A stretch of 64,000 nt of DNA from Rubritalea marina DSM 17716 (GTDB taxonomy: Bacteria > Verrucomicrobiota > Verrucomicrobiia > Verrucomicrobiales > Akkermansiaceae), in assembly GCF_000378105.1 (NCBI RefSeq), contig NZ_KB899247.1, positions 124,001 through 188,000 on the forward strand, written 5' to 3'. Below are positions 18,232 through 26,477 of the stretch, in pieces. The translations under genes and the position numbers were made by a program. Under the pieces are notes generated by a model that saw nothing but the letters and a program-made list of their open reading frames with translations, did no database searches and was not told the origin of the DNA. Within the stretch, counting starts at the first letter, position 1. The number at the start of each line of letters is the position of its first letter.

Positions 18232-18663
18232 TTAGAATTTCTGAGTGCGTGAGTGTGAGTAGTAGGACTCAAAACCAAGCTCAGGTGGGAACTCAGAGAG
18301 GCCATCATGGACGTTCATTTCAATGCGGTTGTCTTGGCCACACTTGATGTAAGGCTGTTTGAATGTGCCGTGAAATGTTGGGCATGTGAAAGTGAAGACT
18401 TCGTAGAAACCGTAACCGATACGGCGGAAGCCACGTGCGGTGCCGTCGACAAATCCATAAGTGAAGCCAGCCTTGCGACCGTAGCTATCAGTTTTACGAA
18501 CGACTTGCTCCGGGATTTCAACAAGTCCGAAAAGAATGTTGGAAAGACCGCGGCCGAGCTTTCTGCTCGCTGTGTATGTGGAGCCTGGAGGCGCATGGAA
18601 GTCTGCGCAAGCGATGCCGCTTACGAGAGTCATTGCTGTAGCTGTGAGTAGGATTTTTCTCAT
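18232..18663 (-). CDS. exosortase system-associated protein, TIGR04073-like
   Basis: A 143-residue secreted protein with a clear signal peptide (residues 1-20, cleaved near ACA). The segment SRKLGRGLSNILFGLVEIPEQ is the signature of the TIGR04073 family, proteins that co-occur with exosortase/PEP-CTERM systems in Verrucomicrobiota and relatives. A glycine-rich stretch GTARGFRRIGYGFYEVFTF follows. Function is unknown; a periplasmic or outer-membrane location is likely. No exosortase gene or PEP-CTERM motif is visible in the window. It is 83 bases downstream of a Ser/Thr kinase gene on the same strand and is closed by a strong terminator. Confidence 0.82.
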   Translation of the reverse strand: MRKILLTATAMTLVSGIACADFHAPPGSTYTASRKLGRGLSNILFGLVEIPEQVVRKTDSYGRKAGFTYGFVDGTARGFRRIGYGFYEVFTFTCPTFHGTFKQPYIKCGQDNRIEMNVHDGLSEFPPELGFESYYSHSRTQKF

Positions 18664-18746
18664 AATGATTTATTGATTAAATACAATTGATAGAAACATG
18701 CAATCCAAAAAACTGGATTACTTAAGATGTCTTAACTAATTAAATG

Positions 18747-21023
18747 CTAGAGTGAGCTGAGTTTGTCTTGGGCGCGATTCCTGACGGAGTTTGAATGCTC
18801 GTTGCTTGTGTAGTACTCAAGCACGGCACGTGACCAATCTTGCTTGGCGTATGCGGCAGCGTTGATGATTGAGAATTTGTGCTTATCTGAATTTGAATAA
18901 CCAGCGAGTGTCATCCAGCGGTTGGCAATTTCCGACTCGTTGTGATTGCGCTTTGAGCTAAGAAGTGCGATGGCATTCTTGAAAATCTGGTCCTTTGCAG
19001 AAATCGATTCTTCAGAGGCGTAGGCATCGATGAGGGCATCAAAGGGTTCGTCGTTCGGCCAGCTGGAGAAAGCCACAGCTGCAGCGATGCGCTCACCTGA
19101 TTCACTCGATTTGAGGCACTCTTCGAGTTTCAGTTTGGCAGCGGGGCTGCCGCAGTTGCCGAGAAGTCGAATCATGGCGAGGCGGAAGTTTTTATCAAGT
19201 GAGCTGTCGAAGGAACCAAGAAGGAGATTAGTGAGTTCGCCTTTGTCGCGGCTCTTTGAGATGGTGTCCTTGAGGGCGCGCTCGGCCTGGCGTTTCACAT
19301 CAGACTTGTCGGTTGCAGACAGAATACTGAGGAATGGCTTAAAGTTCGCTTGGTTGATGGTTTTTGATGAGGCTTCGATGGCGATTTTTGCGAGTCCTGT
19401 GTTCGGGTGTTTAACCGCAATTTTGAGAAGCTCAGCAATTGCGTCATTGTTATTACGCTGACCGATTACTGTGGCGAGGTGCTTGGCGTCTTCGGAGTTT
19501 GGATCGATGCCCGCGATGTGTTCGAGGATCATTTGATCCACTGAGAAGTCACCTTGCTCAGAAGCCTTCATGAGTCGCTTGTGGATTGCGTGGCGGTTCT
19601 GCAGCGTGTCATCGTTGAGAGCCGTGAGCAGGATGCGAGTGTCCTCTTCTGTTGTGGGGAGGTCTCCCACGGTGATGTCAGCCGCTTGCTCGGTGAGAGC
19701 ATTGAAGCGCTTCACATCGCCGCTGGATCCCATCAGCATGACGGCCACGCCTCCGAGTACCACGACACCGGCAACAGCACCAATAATCAAGGTCTTCTGC
19801 TTTTTGGCTTTGGCTTGGATGGCGACTTGTTGTTCTGCCGCAGCCGCTGCGGCAGCTGCTTGTTCCTCTTCAGGTGTGGTTACTGCTGGAGTGACAGGGT
19901 TTGCTCCGGTTTCTGGAGTGATGGTTGGGTTGGATGCGATCGCTGGGCGGGCTGGTTGAATTGCTGTGCCGCCTGTGATTGCTGAAGCTGGCTGAATGCG
20001 CTGTCCTTGGGAGACTGCGGAGACGCCAGTAGGAGATGTGATAGATTGTGGGGCTGTCTTTCCTGAAAGTGCTGGCTGCACTGGAGTCGCCGCTGTAGCT
20101 GGCTGGATCCTGTTGGAAGCTGTCGCAGGAATCACGAGCTGCGGGGATGAGGCCGCGGATGGAACCACACCGCCATTTTGTGCTGCGATGGTTTCATTGT
20201 TGATGAATCTTTCTAGCGCCACGCGGGCCGAATCTGGGCGGTCCTCCATGTTGCGTGAAATGTGCCACATGACCCACTCGCATACCCATGCTGGCAGATC
20301 TGGGCGCAGCTCTTGGAGTGGCTGCACCGAGTTCTGAAGGTGGCCGGCCATCACTTGAGGAGCGCTATCGCCATTGAATGGGTAGGTGCCGGCAAGTGAA
20401 TAGTAGTACATGCAACCAAGTGCGTACATGTCAGTGCGACGGTCGAGAGGGGTGCGCTCGAATTGCTCAGGAGCCATGAAAAAGATAGAGCCAAATACTG
20501 CGTCGCCGTGATCAATCGTCTGGAGTGACGGTTTGGCTGAGAATTTAGCGAGACCAAAATCCACCAACTTGACTTGGAATCGGCCAGAGGGGAGCCAGCA
20601 TACCATGACATTGGATGGCTTGAGGTCGCGGTGCACAAGGTCGAGGTCTTGTGCCGCAATCATAGCCTCTTGGGATTGAATGGCTACTTCGCGGAAGTCA
20701 TCGAAGGTGAGGGTGCCGCGATCGACCATTTCATCAAGGGTTTTACCATTGATGAGCTCCATGACTACGAATGGACCTTCCTTGTCAATACCCGCATCGT
20801 ACACTGTACAAATGTGAGGGTGTTGAACCGACGATAGTGCAGTAGCTTCCTTCAGAAGGTTTGCTGTTGCTGTGTCCTGGTTGACATCTTCATTGCCATC
20901 CTCATCTGCAAGGACTCGTTTAATCGCAACTTCTCGGCGGAGTTGGGTGTCGTACGCTCGATATACAGCGCCTACGCCACCTTGACCAATTTTCCCTCTG
21001 ATTTCGTATCTTTCTTCTGACAT
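18747..21023 (-). CDS. membrane Ser/Thr protein kinase with HEAT-like C-terminal region
   Basis: A 758-residue Hanks-type Ser/Thr kinase. The N-terminal catalytic domain is complete: GQGGVG loop (13-18), Lys 35, HRDLKPSN (131-138), DFG (155-157) and APE (184-186). A Pro/Ala/Thr-rich linker (about 280-400) precedes one transmembrane helix (TLIIGAVAGVVVLGGVAVML, around 410-430). The C-terminal part of about 320 residues is helical with HEAT-like units (LKIAVKHPNTGLAKIAIEAS, FRLAMIRLLGNCGSPAAKL) and would lie in the periplasm. It likely senses an envelope signal or binds a partner outside and signals inwards. The TIGR04073-like gene follows it. Confidence 0.93.
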   Translation of the reverse strand: MSEERYEIRGKIGQGGVGAVYRAYDTQLRREVAIKRVLADEDGNEDVNQDTATANLLKEATALSSVQHPHICTVYDAGIDKEGPFVVMELINGKTLDEMVDRGTLTFDDFREVAIQSQEAMIAAQDLDLVHRDLKPSNVMVCWLPSGRFQVKLVDFGLAKFSAKPSLQTIDHGDAVFGSIFFMAPEQFERTPLDRRTDMYALGCMYYYSLAGTYPFNGDSAPQVMAGHLQNSVQPLQELRPDLPAWVCEWVMWHISRNMEDRPDSARVALERFINNETIAAQNGGVVPSAASSPQLVIPATASNRIQPATAATPVQPALSGKTAPQSITSPTGVSAVSQGQRIQPASAITGGTAIQPARPAIASNPTITPETGANPVTPAVTTPEEEQAAAAAAAAEQQVAIQAKAKKQKTLIIGAVAGVVVLGGVAVMLMGSSGDVKRFNALTEQAADITVGDLPTTEEDTRILLTALNDDTLQNRHAIHKRLMKASEQGDFSVDQMILEHIAGIDPNSEDAKHLATVIGQRNNNDAIAELLKIAVKHPNTGLAKIAIEASSKTINQANFKPFLSILSATDKSDVKRQAERALKDTISKSRDKGELTNLLLGSFDSSLDKNFRLAMIRLLGNCGSPAAKLKLEECLKSSESGERIAAAVAFSSWPNDEPFDALIDAYASEESISAKDQIFKNAIALLSSKRNHNESEIANRWMTLAGYSNSDKHKFSIINAAAYAKQDWSRAVLEYYTSNEHSNSVRNRAQDKLSSL

Positions 21024-21355
21024 GTTTACAGCAATTCAAAAGCATACTTGAGTAAATAGCTGGCTCTGGCAATACAGAAATTAAGCATTGTGAAATAATC
21101 TGCCAATCTAACGAAAAGGTCGATAACTACAGGCTCGCACCAGTCTCGGCCGTGTCGATTGCCTAGTGTGGTGTGCCGAATAATGACACCTTGTTTTCTA
21201 AGTCTTTGAACGTATGCAGATTGATGGGTGCTGCATTGTTAGTGGGGGCGAGTTATCGCTAACTCTAGCAAGTGTTAGGATGCCTCACCGTATGCCGAAG
21301 TTATGGCATAGACTTGTTAGTTAATGCTAATAGTCCTTTTGTGGCGAATGCTGGA
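21024..21355. other. intergenic region upstream of the kinase gene
   Basis: About 330 bases without a supported gene. It should hold the promoter of the kinase gene. A short inverted repeat, TATGCC-8 bases-GGCATA, lies at 21291-21310 near the end of the next gene, but without a T tract it is not a convincing terminator. No RNA gene was recognised. Confidence 0.35.
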
Positions 21356-21862
21356 TTAGCCGCGCTTAGGCATTTCAGGGTCAATTCCGTGATCTTTGTT
21401 GGAGAAGACTTTGAATAGAAACACGATGTAGGAGGCGAGGCCGTAGCTGAGGCCGAGTGTCACACCGAAGTCGATGATCCCGCGCCAAGGCTCTGGGCAG
21501 TAGCGCACGACCATAATAAGAAGGATAATGCCGATGGTGAGGCAAGTGGATACGATGCGCGTTTTTTTGGATGCGTCGAAGTAACCTACGCAGAATAGAG
21601 GTGCTAAAAGTGCGCGCAACGGGGTGGTGTTATGGTAAAGGTAGTGCACTCTAGCCGCTGTGCGCGGTGAGAATTTCTTTTGAAACCCTCGATAGCCTTC
21701 GGCGTGGAGCATGAAGATGGCAAAGAGGGCTAGGGCGACCCACTGCACCAGGGTGAGGTCTTGACTTAACACTGCGAAACCTCTGGGGGCTAATCGACAA
21801 ATAGCAGACAATAGTAATGCTGCCACGCCACATGCTCCCCAGGTTGTCGCAATAAATCTCAT
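21356..21862 (-). CDS. hypothetical multi-span membrane protein
   Basis: A 168-residue protein I do not recognise. Four hydrophobic segments are visible: near residues 9-26, 36-53, 104-122 and 130-150. Between the second and third is a basic, tyrosine/histidine-containing loop (KFSPRTAARVHYLYHNTT), and the C-terminus is hydrophilic (SNKDHGIDPEMPKRG). It lies alone, 70 bases beyond the stop of the methyltransferase gene, on the same strand. Its coding status is supported by length, hydrophobic pattern and a complete frame with an ATG start, not by homology. Confidence 0.6.
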   Translation of the reverse strand: MRFIATTWGACGVAALLLSAICRLAPRGFAVLSQDLTLVQWVALALFAIFMLHAEGYRGFQKKFSPRTAARVHYLYHNTTPLRALLAPLFCVGYFDASKKTRIVSTCLTIGIILLIMVVRYCPEPWRGIIDFGVTLGLSYGLASYIVFLFKVFSNKDHGIDPEMPKRG

Positions 21863-21932
21863 GCGAGATACCTAATGGGACTGCAGACCTTTGTAAAGAA
21901 TACTAGATTGCCAAATTTATGGGTGGTGTTGG

Positions 21933-22685
21933 TTAGTTCGCCTGAGCGTAGCAGGTGACGATGCTGGCATCGCAATCATGGTGACCACTGATAAAGTCAG
22001 CATCATAGTCCTTCCAACTCCAGCCGTTGGCCTCGAGTAGTGACTGCAGCTCTGGGAGAAAGTAATATTGGAGATGCTGCTGAACCTTATGTGATCGTAG
22101 GGTTTTCCCATTTTTTTTGACGCTGTAGTGGTGTTCACGGTCGAGTGTTTGGTGGAGCCGATTGATTTGATGGCGCGTGGTGCAGTTGGCGGTGCAGCCG
22201 TCATCGAGTTGCGCCTCTTTATCGAGGTTCCAGGTATCTGGTTCTAAGTCGTCGACAATTTCGCTCCAAGGGATGAAGGTGCTAATATAGAGACCGGCAT
22301 GCGGTTTGCTAATGGTCCGCAGTTGTTCGAGTAGTCTGTGGGCTTGCGGTCGACTCAGCAGCTGAAGGGTGAACGCTGGGATGGTGATGGCGTCATAGCG
22401 CTGCTCGAGTTTGAGTGTGAGGATGTCTCCGCAATGGATCGTGGGAGAGAGGTTCAGACTTGCAGCGTTCTTCTCAAGGAGGTGCACCATATCTTTAGAT
22501 ATTTCGGCACCCTCGATGTCAAATTGAGATAAAAGCGGAAGGAGGAGTCTGCCAGAGCCACAGCCAACTTCGAGCGATTTTCCGGGATGTTGTGCTAAAA
22601 ATGCTTCGAGTAATGGATGTTCATTTGCTTCGGGCTCGGCATCCCAGAAGATGTCGTGAAGTTCCGCTTCGAGATCGAGATACAT
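21933..22685 (-). CDS. class I SAM-dependent methyltransferase
   Basis: A 250-residue methyltransferase with the seven-strand Rossmann fold. Motif I is LEVGCGSGRLLLPLL (about residues 36-50), followed by an acidic residue at the end of strand 2 (IEGAEISKDMV), IHCGDILTL and YDAITIPAFTLQLL. The C-terminal half is typical of small-molecule methyltransferases, so the substrate cannot be named. It begins five bases after the stop of the antiporter gene on the same strand, so the two are almost certainly co-transcribed. Confidence 0.85.
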   Translation of the reverse strand: MYLDLEAELHDIFWDAEPEANEHPLLEAFLAQHPGKSLEVGCGSGRLLLPLLSQFDIEGAEISKDMVHLLEKNAASLNLSPTIHCGDILTLKLEQRYDAITIPAFTLQLLSRPQAHRLLEQLRTISKPHAGLYISTFIPWSEIVDDLEPDTWNLDKEAQLDDGCTANCTTRHQINRLHQTLDREHHYSVKKNGKTLRSHKVQQHLQYYFLPELQSLLEANGWSWKDYDADFISGHHDCDASIVTCYAQAN

Positions 22686-22690
22686 GATGT

Positions 22691-24532
22691 TTAGTTGGGG
22701 TGGGTGAAGGCGTAAATGGTGACACCCATTCCAGGGGACTTCATGCCATCATAGGCTGGGTGAAGGCCTTTTTCTGCCGAGCTGGTGAATAGAAGGATGG
22801 CGTCTGGGTGGTTGTTCAAAAAGTCATCATAGGTGAAGTGTTCAGAAAGCTTGGTGCTCTTGATTTCCATGCCTGAGGCTGAGATTTCGGAGAGTCTGCG
22901 GTGGTTGAGGCGTTTGGGGAAGATGATGCGGCCGCGTATGTGAGAGGCTACAGCTGTGGTGTGGTGCGCCTTGTCGTCGAGTGGTGCGACTTGCCACACA
23001 TTTGCGCTACCAAAGATGTGCTTGAATTCGTTTGCGGCGAGGCTATTGACTTCATCGTTGTGTGTGCCTGCAACGAGTTGGCCGAGGCCAGAGAACTCCA
23101 GTTCTTCCTCCACGTACTCGGAGAGGATGTTGGCGCGTTTTGCTGGGATGCCATCCACATTGGCGGCTGCCACATTCGAGTAGTTGGTGTCGAGTAGGAG
23201 CACGCTGTGCCCATCTTTGTGAAGTGCGAGAGCAATTTTTCGAATCCATCGATCTGCGCCGGCAAAGAGGACGCCGCGTGGGTTTTTTGCTGCGATGCCT
23301 AGCTTGTTGGCAAATGGGGCAGCGAGGAGTCCATAAATGGTGACGGTGCCAATGATGATAATGAACATGATCGGCACCATGATGTCAGCTTGTTCAGCGA
23401 TGCCTTCAGGAAATCCGTCATTGGTTTTTGCGGCACGCTTCAGTTCGATTGCGAAAATAGCAGTGATCGAGGCTGCGACAATGCCACGAGGGGCGAGTGC
23501 TGCTAGGAAGAGCCTTTCATTCATATTTACCTGTTTTAAGAAAATAGTTGAGATGAAGACGCTGAGTGGGCGAACCACGATGACGAGAATGGCCAGCAAG
23601 GCCAATCCTGGGATGAGGGCGTTTATTAAGCTGGAGGTCTCGATGCGTCCCGCTAGGACGATGAAAAGCACGGAGATGATGAGGGTGCGTAGCGTTTCTT
23701 TGAATTCAACGATGTGGCGAACAGATACAGATTTCTGGTTGGCAAGTGTGATGCCTAAGACGGTTACGGTGAGGAGACCTGATTCGTGTTGGATGACGTT
23801 GGATACAGAGAAAGCAATGGCTACCACCGCGAGTAGGAAAAATGAATGAAGGTAGTCTGGGATGAGGTGGTGCTTGAGTAGCAACTCGATCAGCTTAGCG
23901 AGTAAAAATGCAAGTAACACACCCACCAGTAGAGTTAACCCCAAACTATAGAGGATGGGGGTCTTGGCCTGCTCAACTCCGCCGGCAATGGCTGCTTGAA
24001 ATGTGAAGACGGCGAGGATCGCGCCTATGGGGTCGACCACGATGCCCTCCCATTTCACGATGGAGGCTATTTTTTTTGAGGGTTTGACGTGTCTGATTAA
24101 CGGTGCAATCACCGTGGGACCTGTGACGACCAGGATGGAGCCCAAGATCGCCGCAATACGCCAGTCCCATCCCAATAGATAGATTCCAGCTAAGGTGGTG
24201 CAGGCGAATGACACGACGACGCCCAGTGAACACAGAAAAAATACTGGCCCACCGCTTGATTTGAGTTCTGAAAATTTGAGTGTCAAGCCACCCTCAAAGA
24301 GGATGATGGCAACACAGATGCCGACCAGGGATAGAATGATGGATTCTCCCTCGTGTCCTGGGAGGTAGGTGTCAATATTGAGGCCTAAAAGTTGGGCGCC
24401 GATGAATCCGCTGAATAGCAAGATGAGAATCGAGGGGAGTTTGTAGCGCCAAGCGACCCATTGCGCAATAATGCCAATGCCGAGTACAATGGATGCAAAG
24501 CCGCCAAATGGGATGTCTGAAAAATTGAACAT
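22691..24532 (-). CDS. CPA-type cation:proton antiporter with TrkA-N domain
   Basis: A 613-residue inner-membrane antiporter. The first 400 residues hold about twelve transmembrane helices in the CPA family pattern, including FEGGLTLKFSEL, VVTGPTVIAPLIRHVKP and the LAPRGIVAASITAIFAIEL segment. The C-terminal 200 residues form a cytosolic Rossmann domain like TrkA-N (RGVLFAGADRWIRKIALALH, VLLLDTNYSNVAAA), which in related K+/H+ and Na+/H+ antiporters binds nucleotides to gate transport. The exact ion is not decided by sequence. The methyltransferase gene follows five bases downstream. Confidence 0.9.
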   Translation of the reverse strand: MFNFSDIPFGGFASIVLGIGIIAQWVAWRYKLPSILILLFSGFIGAQLLGLNIDTYLPGHEGESIILSLVGICVAIILFEGGLTLKFSELKSSGGPVFFLCSLGVVVSFACTTLAGIYLLGWDWRIAAILGSILVVTGPTVIAPLIRHVKPSKKIASIVKWEGIVVDPIGAILAVFTFQAAIAGGVEQAKTPILYSLGLTLLVGVLLAFLLAKLIELLLKHHLIPDYLHSFFLLAVVAIAFSVSNVIQHESGLLTVTVLGITLANQKSVSVRHIVEFKETLRTLIISVLFIVLAGRIETSSLINALIPGLALLAILVIVVRPLSVFISTIFLKQVNMNERLFLAALAPRGIVAASITAIFAIELKRAAKTNDGFPEGIAEQADIMVPIMFIIIIGTVTIYGLLAAPFANKLGIAAKNPRGVLFAGADRWIRKIALALHKDGHSVLLLDTNYSNVAAANVDGIPAKRANILSEYVEEELEFSGLGQLVAGTHNDEVNSLAANEFKHIFGSANVWQVAPLDDKAHHTTAVASHIRGRIIFPKRLNHRRLSEISASGMEIKSTKLSEHFTYDDFLNNHPDAILLFTSSAEKGLHPAYDGMKSPGMGVTIYAFTHPN

Positions 24533-24586
24533 GTGTTAGCATCGAATGTTGGGGTGTTTTCTGAGTAGGTCAAGATGGATTTCATG

Positions 24587-24604
24587 ACATTGTATATGCA
24601 ATGT
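24587..24604. promoter_or_regulatory. near-palindrome in the antiporter/secretion-cluster divergent region
   Basis: An inverted repeat, ACATTG-TATATG-CAATGT, lies 55 bases upstream of the antiporter start and about 110 bases upstream of the first GspE start. Its length and symmetry suit a dimeric repressor site; the regulator is unknown and the call is an inference. Confidence 0.3.
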
Positions 24605-24716
24605 ATGCACGTAAGTTCAGACGATAACTAACAAATCGTCAATATATGTAAAATTACTGTTTGCTCCCTTGACGTGGCATGGGTGCTTAGCCAATGTATT
24701 GCCTAATCTGCATAAG

Positions 24717-26447
24717 ATGAATTCATCTTGTAGATTAGATTCCTACACAAAAAAAGACCAAGAAAACCAAACCGTGTATTCAAACGAAGACTATTTATTA
24801 GAGCTCATTGTTGAGGCTTCTATCATTACTAACGATGAGGTTGAAGCTGTTAGGGCTCAACTTAACGGTGCTGAAAGCGTGATTGAGCGCTTGATTCGAG
24901 ACAATAGAATCAGTGAAGAACAGGTGGCATTTGTATGTGCCCAGAGTTCGAGCATGGAGTATATCGATCTAGCGAACACCCAGGTGGCCCCTGAGATGTA
25001 TGCGCTCGTGCCGGAGGATGTGGCGCGTCGCTTTAATGTGGTGCCTATTATGGATGACGGCTATGCGCTCACGGTTGCGCTTGCGGATCCACTCGATTTT
25101 GAGATTTTAGATACCTTGCCACACGTGCTATCGCGTGAGGTGAACCCTGTCTGCGCCACGTATTCGTCCATCCATCATGCGATCAATGCTGGTTATGGTG
25201 GCAGTGCTGCAGCAGATGAGGATGTGGATGAGTTTGATTCCTTCAGTTTTGGTGATGAAGATAGTGATGCTGCGGATGCCCCTATCATTAAGATGGTTCA
25301 AACGATCTTGGTGGACGCCTTGCGGATGCGCGCGTCTGATATCCATATTGAGCCACTAGAGAAATCGCTGCGGATTCGCAACCGTGTGGACGGTAAGTTG
25401 ATCGAAGTGGCACATCACCCGAAGAAACTTCTTCCTGCGATCATTGCGCGTATCAAGGTGATGAGTGGGACCATGAGTATTGCTGAAAAGCGTCTTCCTC
25501 AGGATGGGCGTATTCAGATCAAGGCAGGGGGGAAGGACGTGGATCTTCGTGTGTCGAGTGTGCCTAGTAACCATGGTGAGAGTGTTGTGATGCGTATTCT
25601 TGATAAGTCTGCACTCGTACTTGGTTTGGGCGAGTTAGGCTTCCTATCAGACGACCAAGATAGCTTTCGCCGCTACATCAAGTTGCCGGATGGTATTATT
25701 TTGGTCACAGGGCCGACAGGTTCTGGTAAGACAACGACTCTCTATGCTTGCTTGAATTACATCAACCAACCAGATCGCAAGATCATCACGGTGGAGGATC
25801 CAGTAGAATATGAAATGCCGGGCATCAACCAGGTGATGGTGAAGGCTGATGTAGGGATGACTTTTGCCGCGGCGCTGAGAGCGATGCTGCGTCAGGCTCC
25901 CAATGTGATCATGTTGGGTGAGATTCGTGATGCGGAGACCGCTAATATTGCGATCAACGCGTCACTTACGGGTCACTTGGTATTCTCCACCTTGCACACC
26001 AACGACGCACCGAGCACCGTGGCTCGTCTTGCGGATATTGGGGTGAAACGTTTCTTGATTGCGTCTGCAGTTCGCGCCGTGATCGCCCAGCGCCTGGTGC
26101 GTAAATTGTGCCCAGTGTGTAAAGCTCCAGCAGTTCTAGATGAACGCGAAATGCGCATGCTCAACCTCGATCCGACGCAGGTGGATAATCATTCAATTTA
26201 TGGTCCTGTAGGGTGTGAGTCCTGCCGCAGCAAAGGCTACAAAGGCCGAATGGGGATATTTGAGATTTTAGAAGTGGATGATGAGGTGCGTCATATGATC
26301 AACGAGAATCTGACTTCACCACAATTGCGTCAGCGTGCTCGAGAGTTAGGGATGCGTACTCTTCGAGAAGATGGCATTCGTAAAGTGCAGGCGGGACTGA
26401 CCTCCGCCTCCGAAGTTATCAGCGTCACCATGTCCGATAGCCACTAA
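24717..26447 (+). CDS. PilB/GspE-type secretion ATPase, first of two
   Basis: A 576-residue cytoplasmic ATPase that would drive a type II secretion or type IV pilus machine. It has an N-terminal MshEN-like domain (YIDLANTQVAPEMYALVPEDVARRF region), Walker A GPTGSGKTTT, the Asp box ITVEDPVEYE, Walker B NVIMLGEIRDAETA, the His box STLHTNDA, and the four-Cys metal site (CPVC ... CESC). Start choice is uncertain: ATG 24717 is used, but the family-like N-terminus YSNEDYLLELIVEA suggests that GTG 24774 may be the true start. It heads a cluster with a second ATPase, GspF and GspG. Confidence 0.92.
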   Translation: MNSSCRLDSYTKKDQENQTVYSNEDYLLELIVEASIITNDEVEAVRAQLNGAESVIERLIRDNRISEEQVAFVCAQSSSMEYIDLANTQVAPEMYALVPEDVARRFNVVPIMDDGYALTVALADPLDFEILDTLPHVLSREVNPVCATYSSIHHAINAGYGGSAAADEDVDEFDSFSFGDEDSDAADAPIIKMVQTILVDALRMRASDIHIEPLEKSLRIRNRVDGKLIEVAHHPKKLLPAIIARIKVMSGTMSIAEKRLPQDGRIQIKAGGKDVDLRVSSVPSNHGESVVMRILDKSALVLGLGELGFLSDDQDSFRRYIKLPDGIILVTGPTGSGKTTTLYACLNYINQPDRKIITVEDPVEYEMPGINQVMVKADVGMTFAAALRAMLRQAPNVIMLGEIRDAETANIAINASLTGHLVFSTLHTNDAPSTVARLADIGVKRFLIASAVRAVIAQRLVRKLCPVCKAPAVLDEREMRMLNLDPTQVDNHSIYGPVGCESCRSKGYKGRMGIFEILEVDDEVRHMINENLTSPQLRQRARELGMRTLREDGIRKVQAGLTSASEVISVTMSDSH

Positions 26448-26477
26448 TCCACACAGAAACCTAAATTTTTTATCACA

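Noticed and set aside
21291-21310. Inverted repeat as a terminator
   Set aside because: Only six pairs, and no T tract on either strand.
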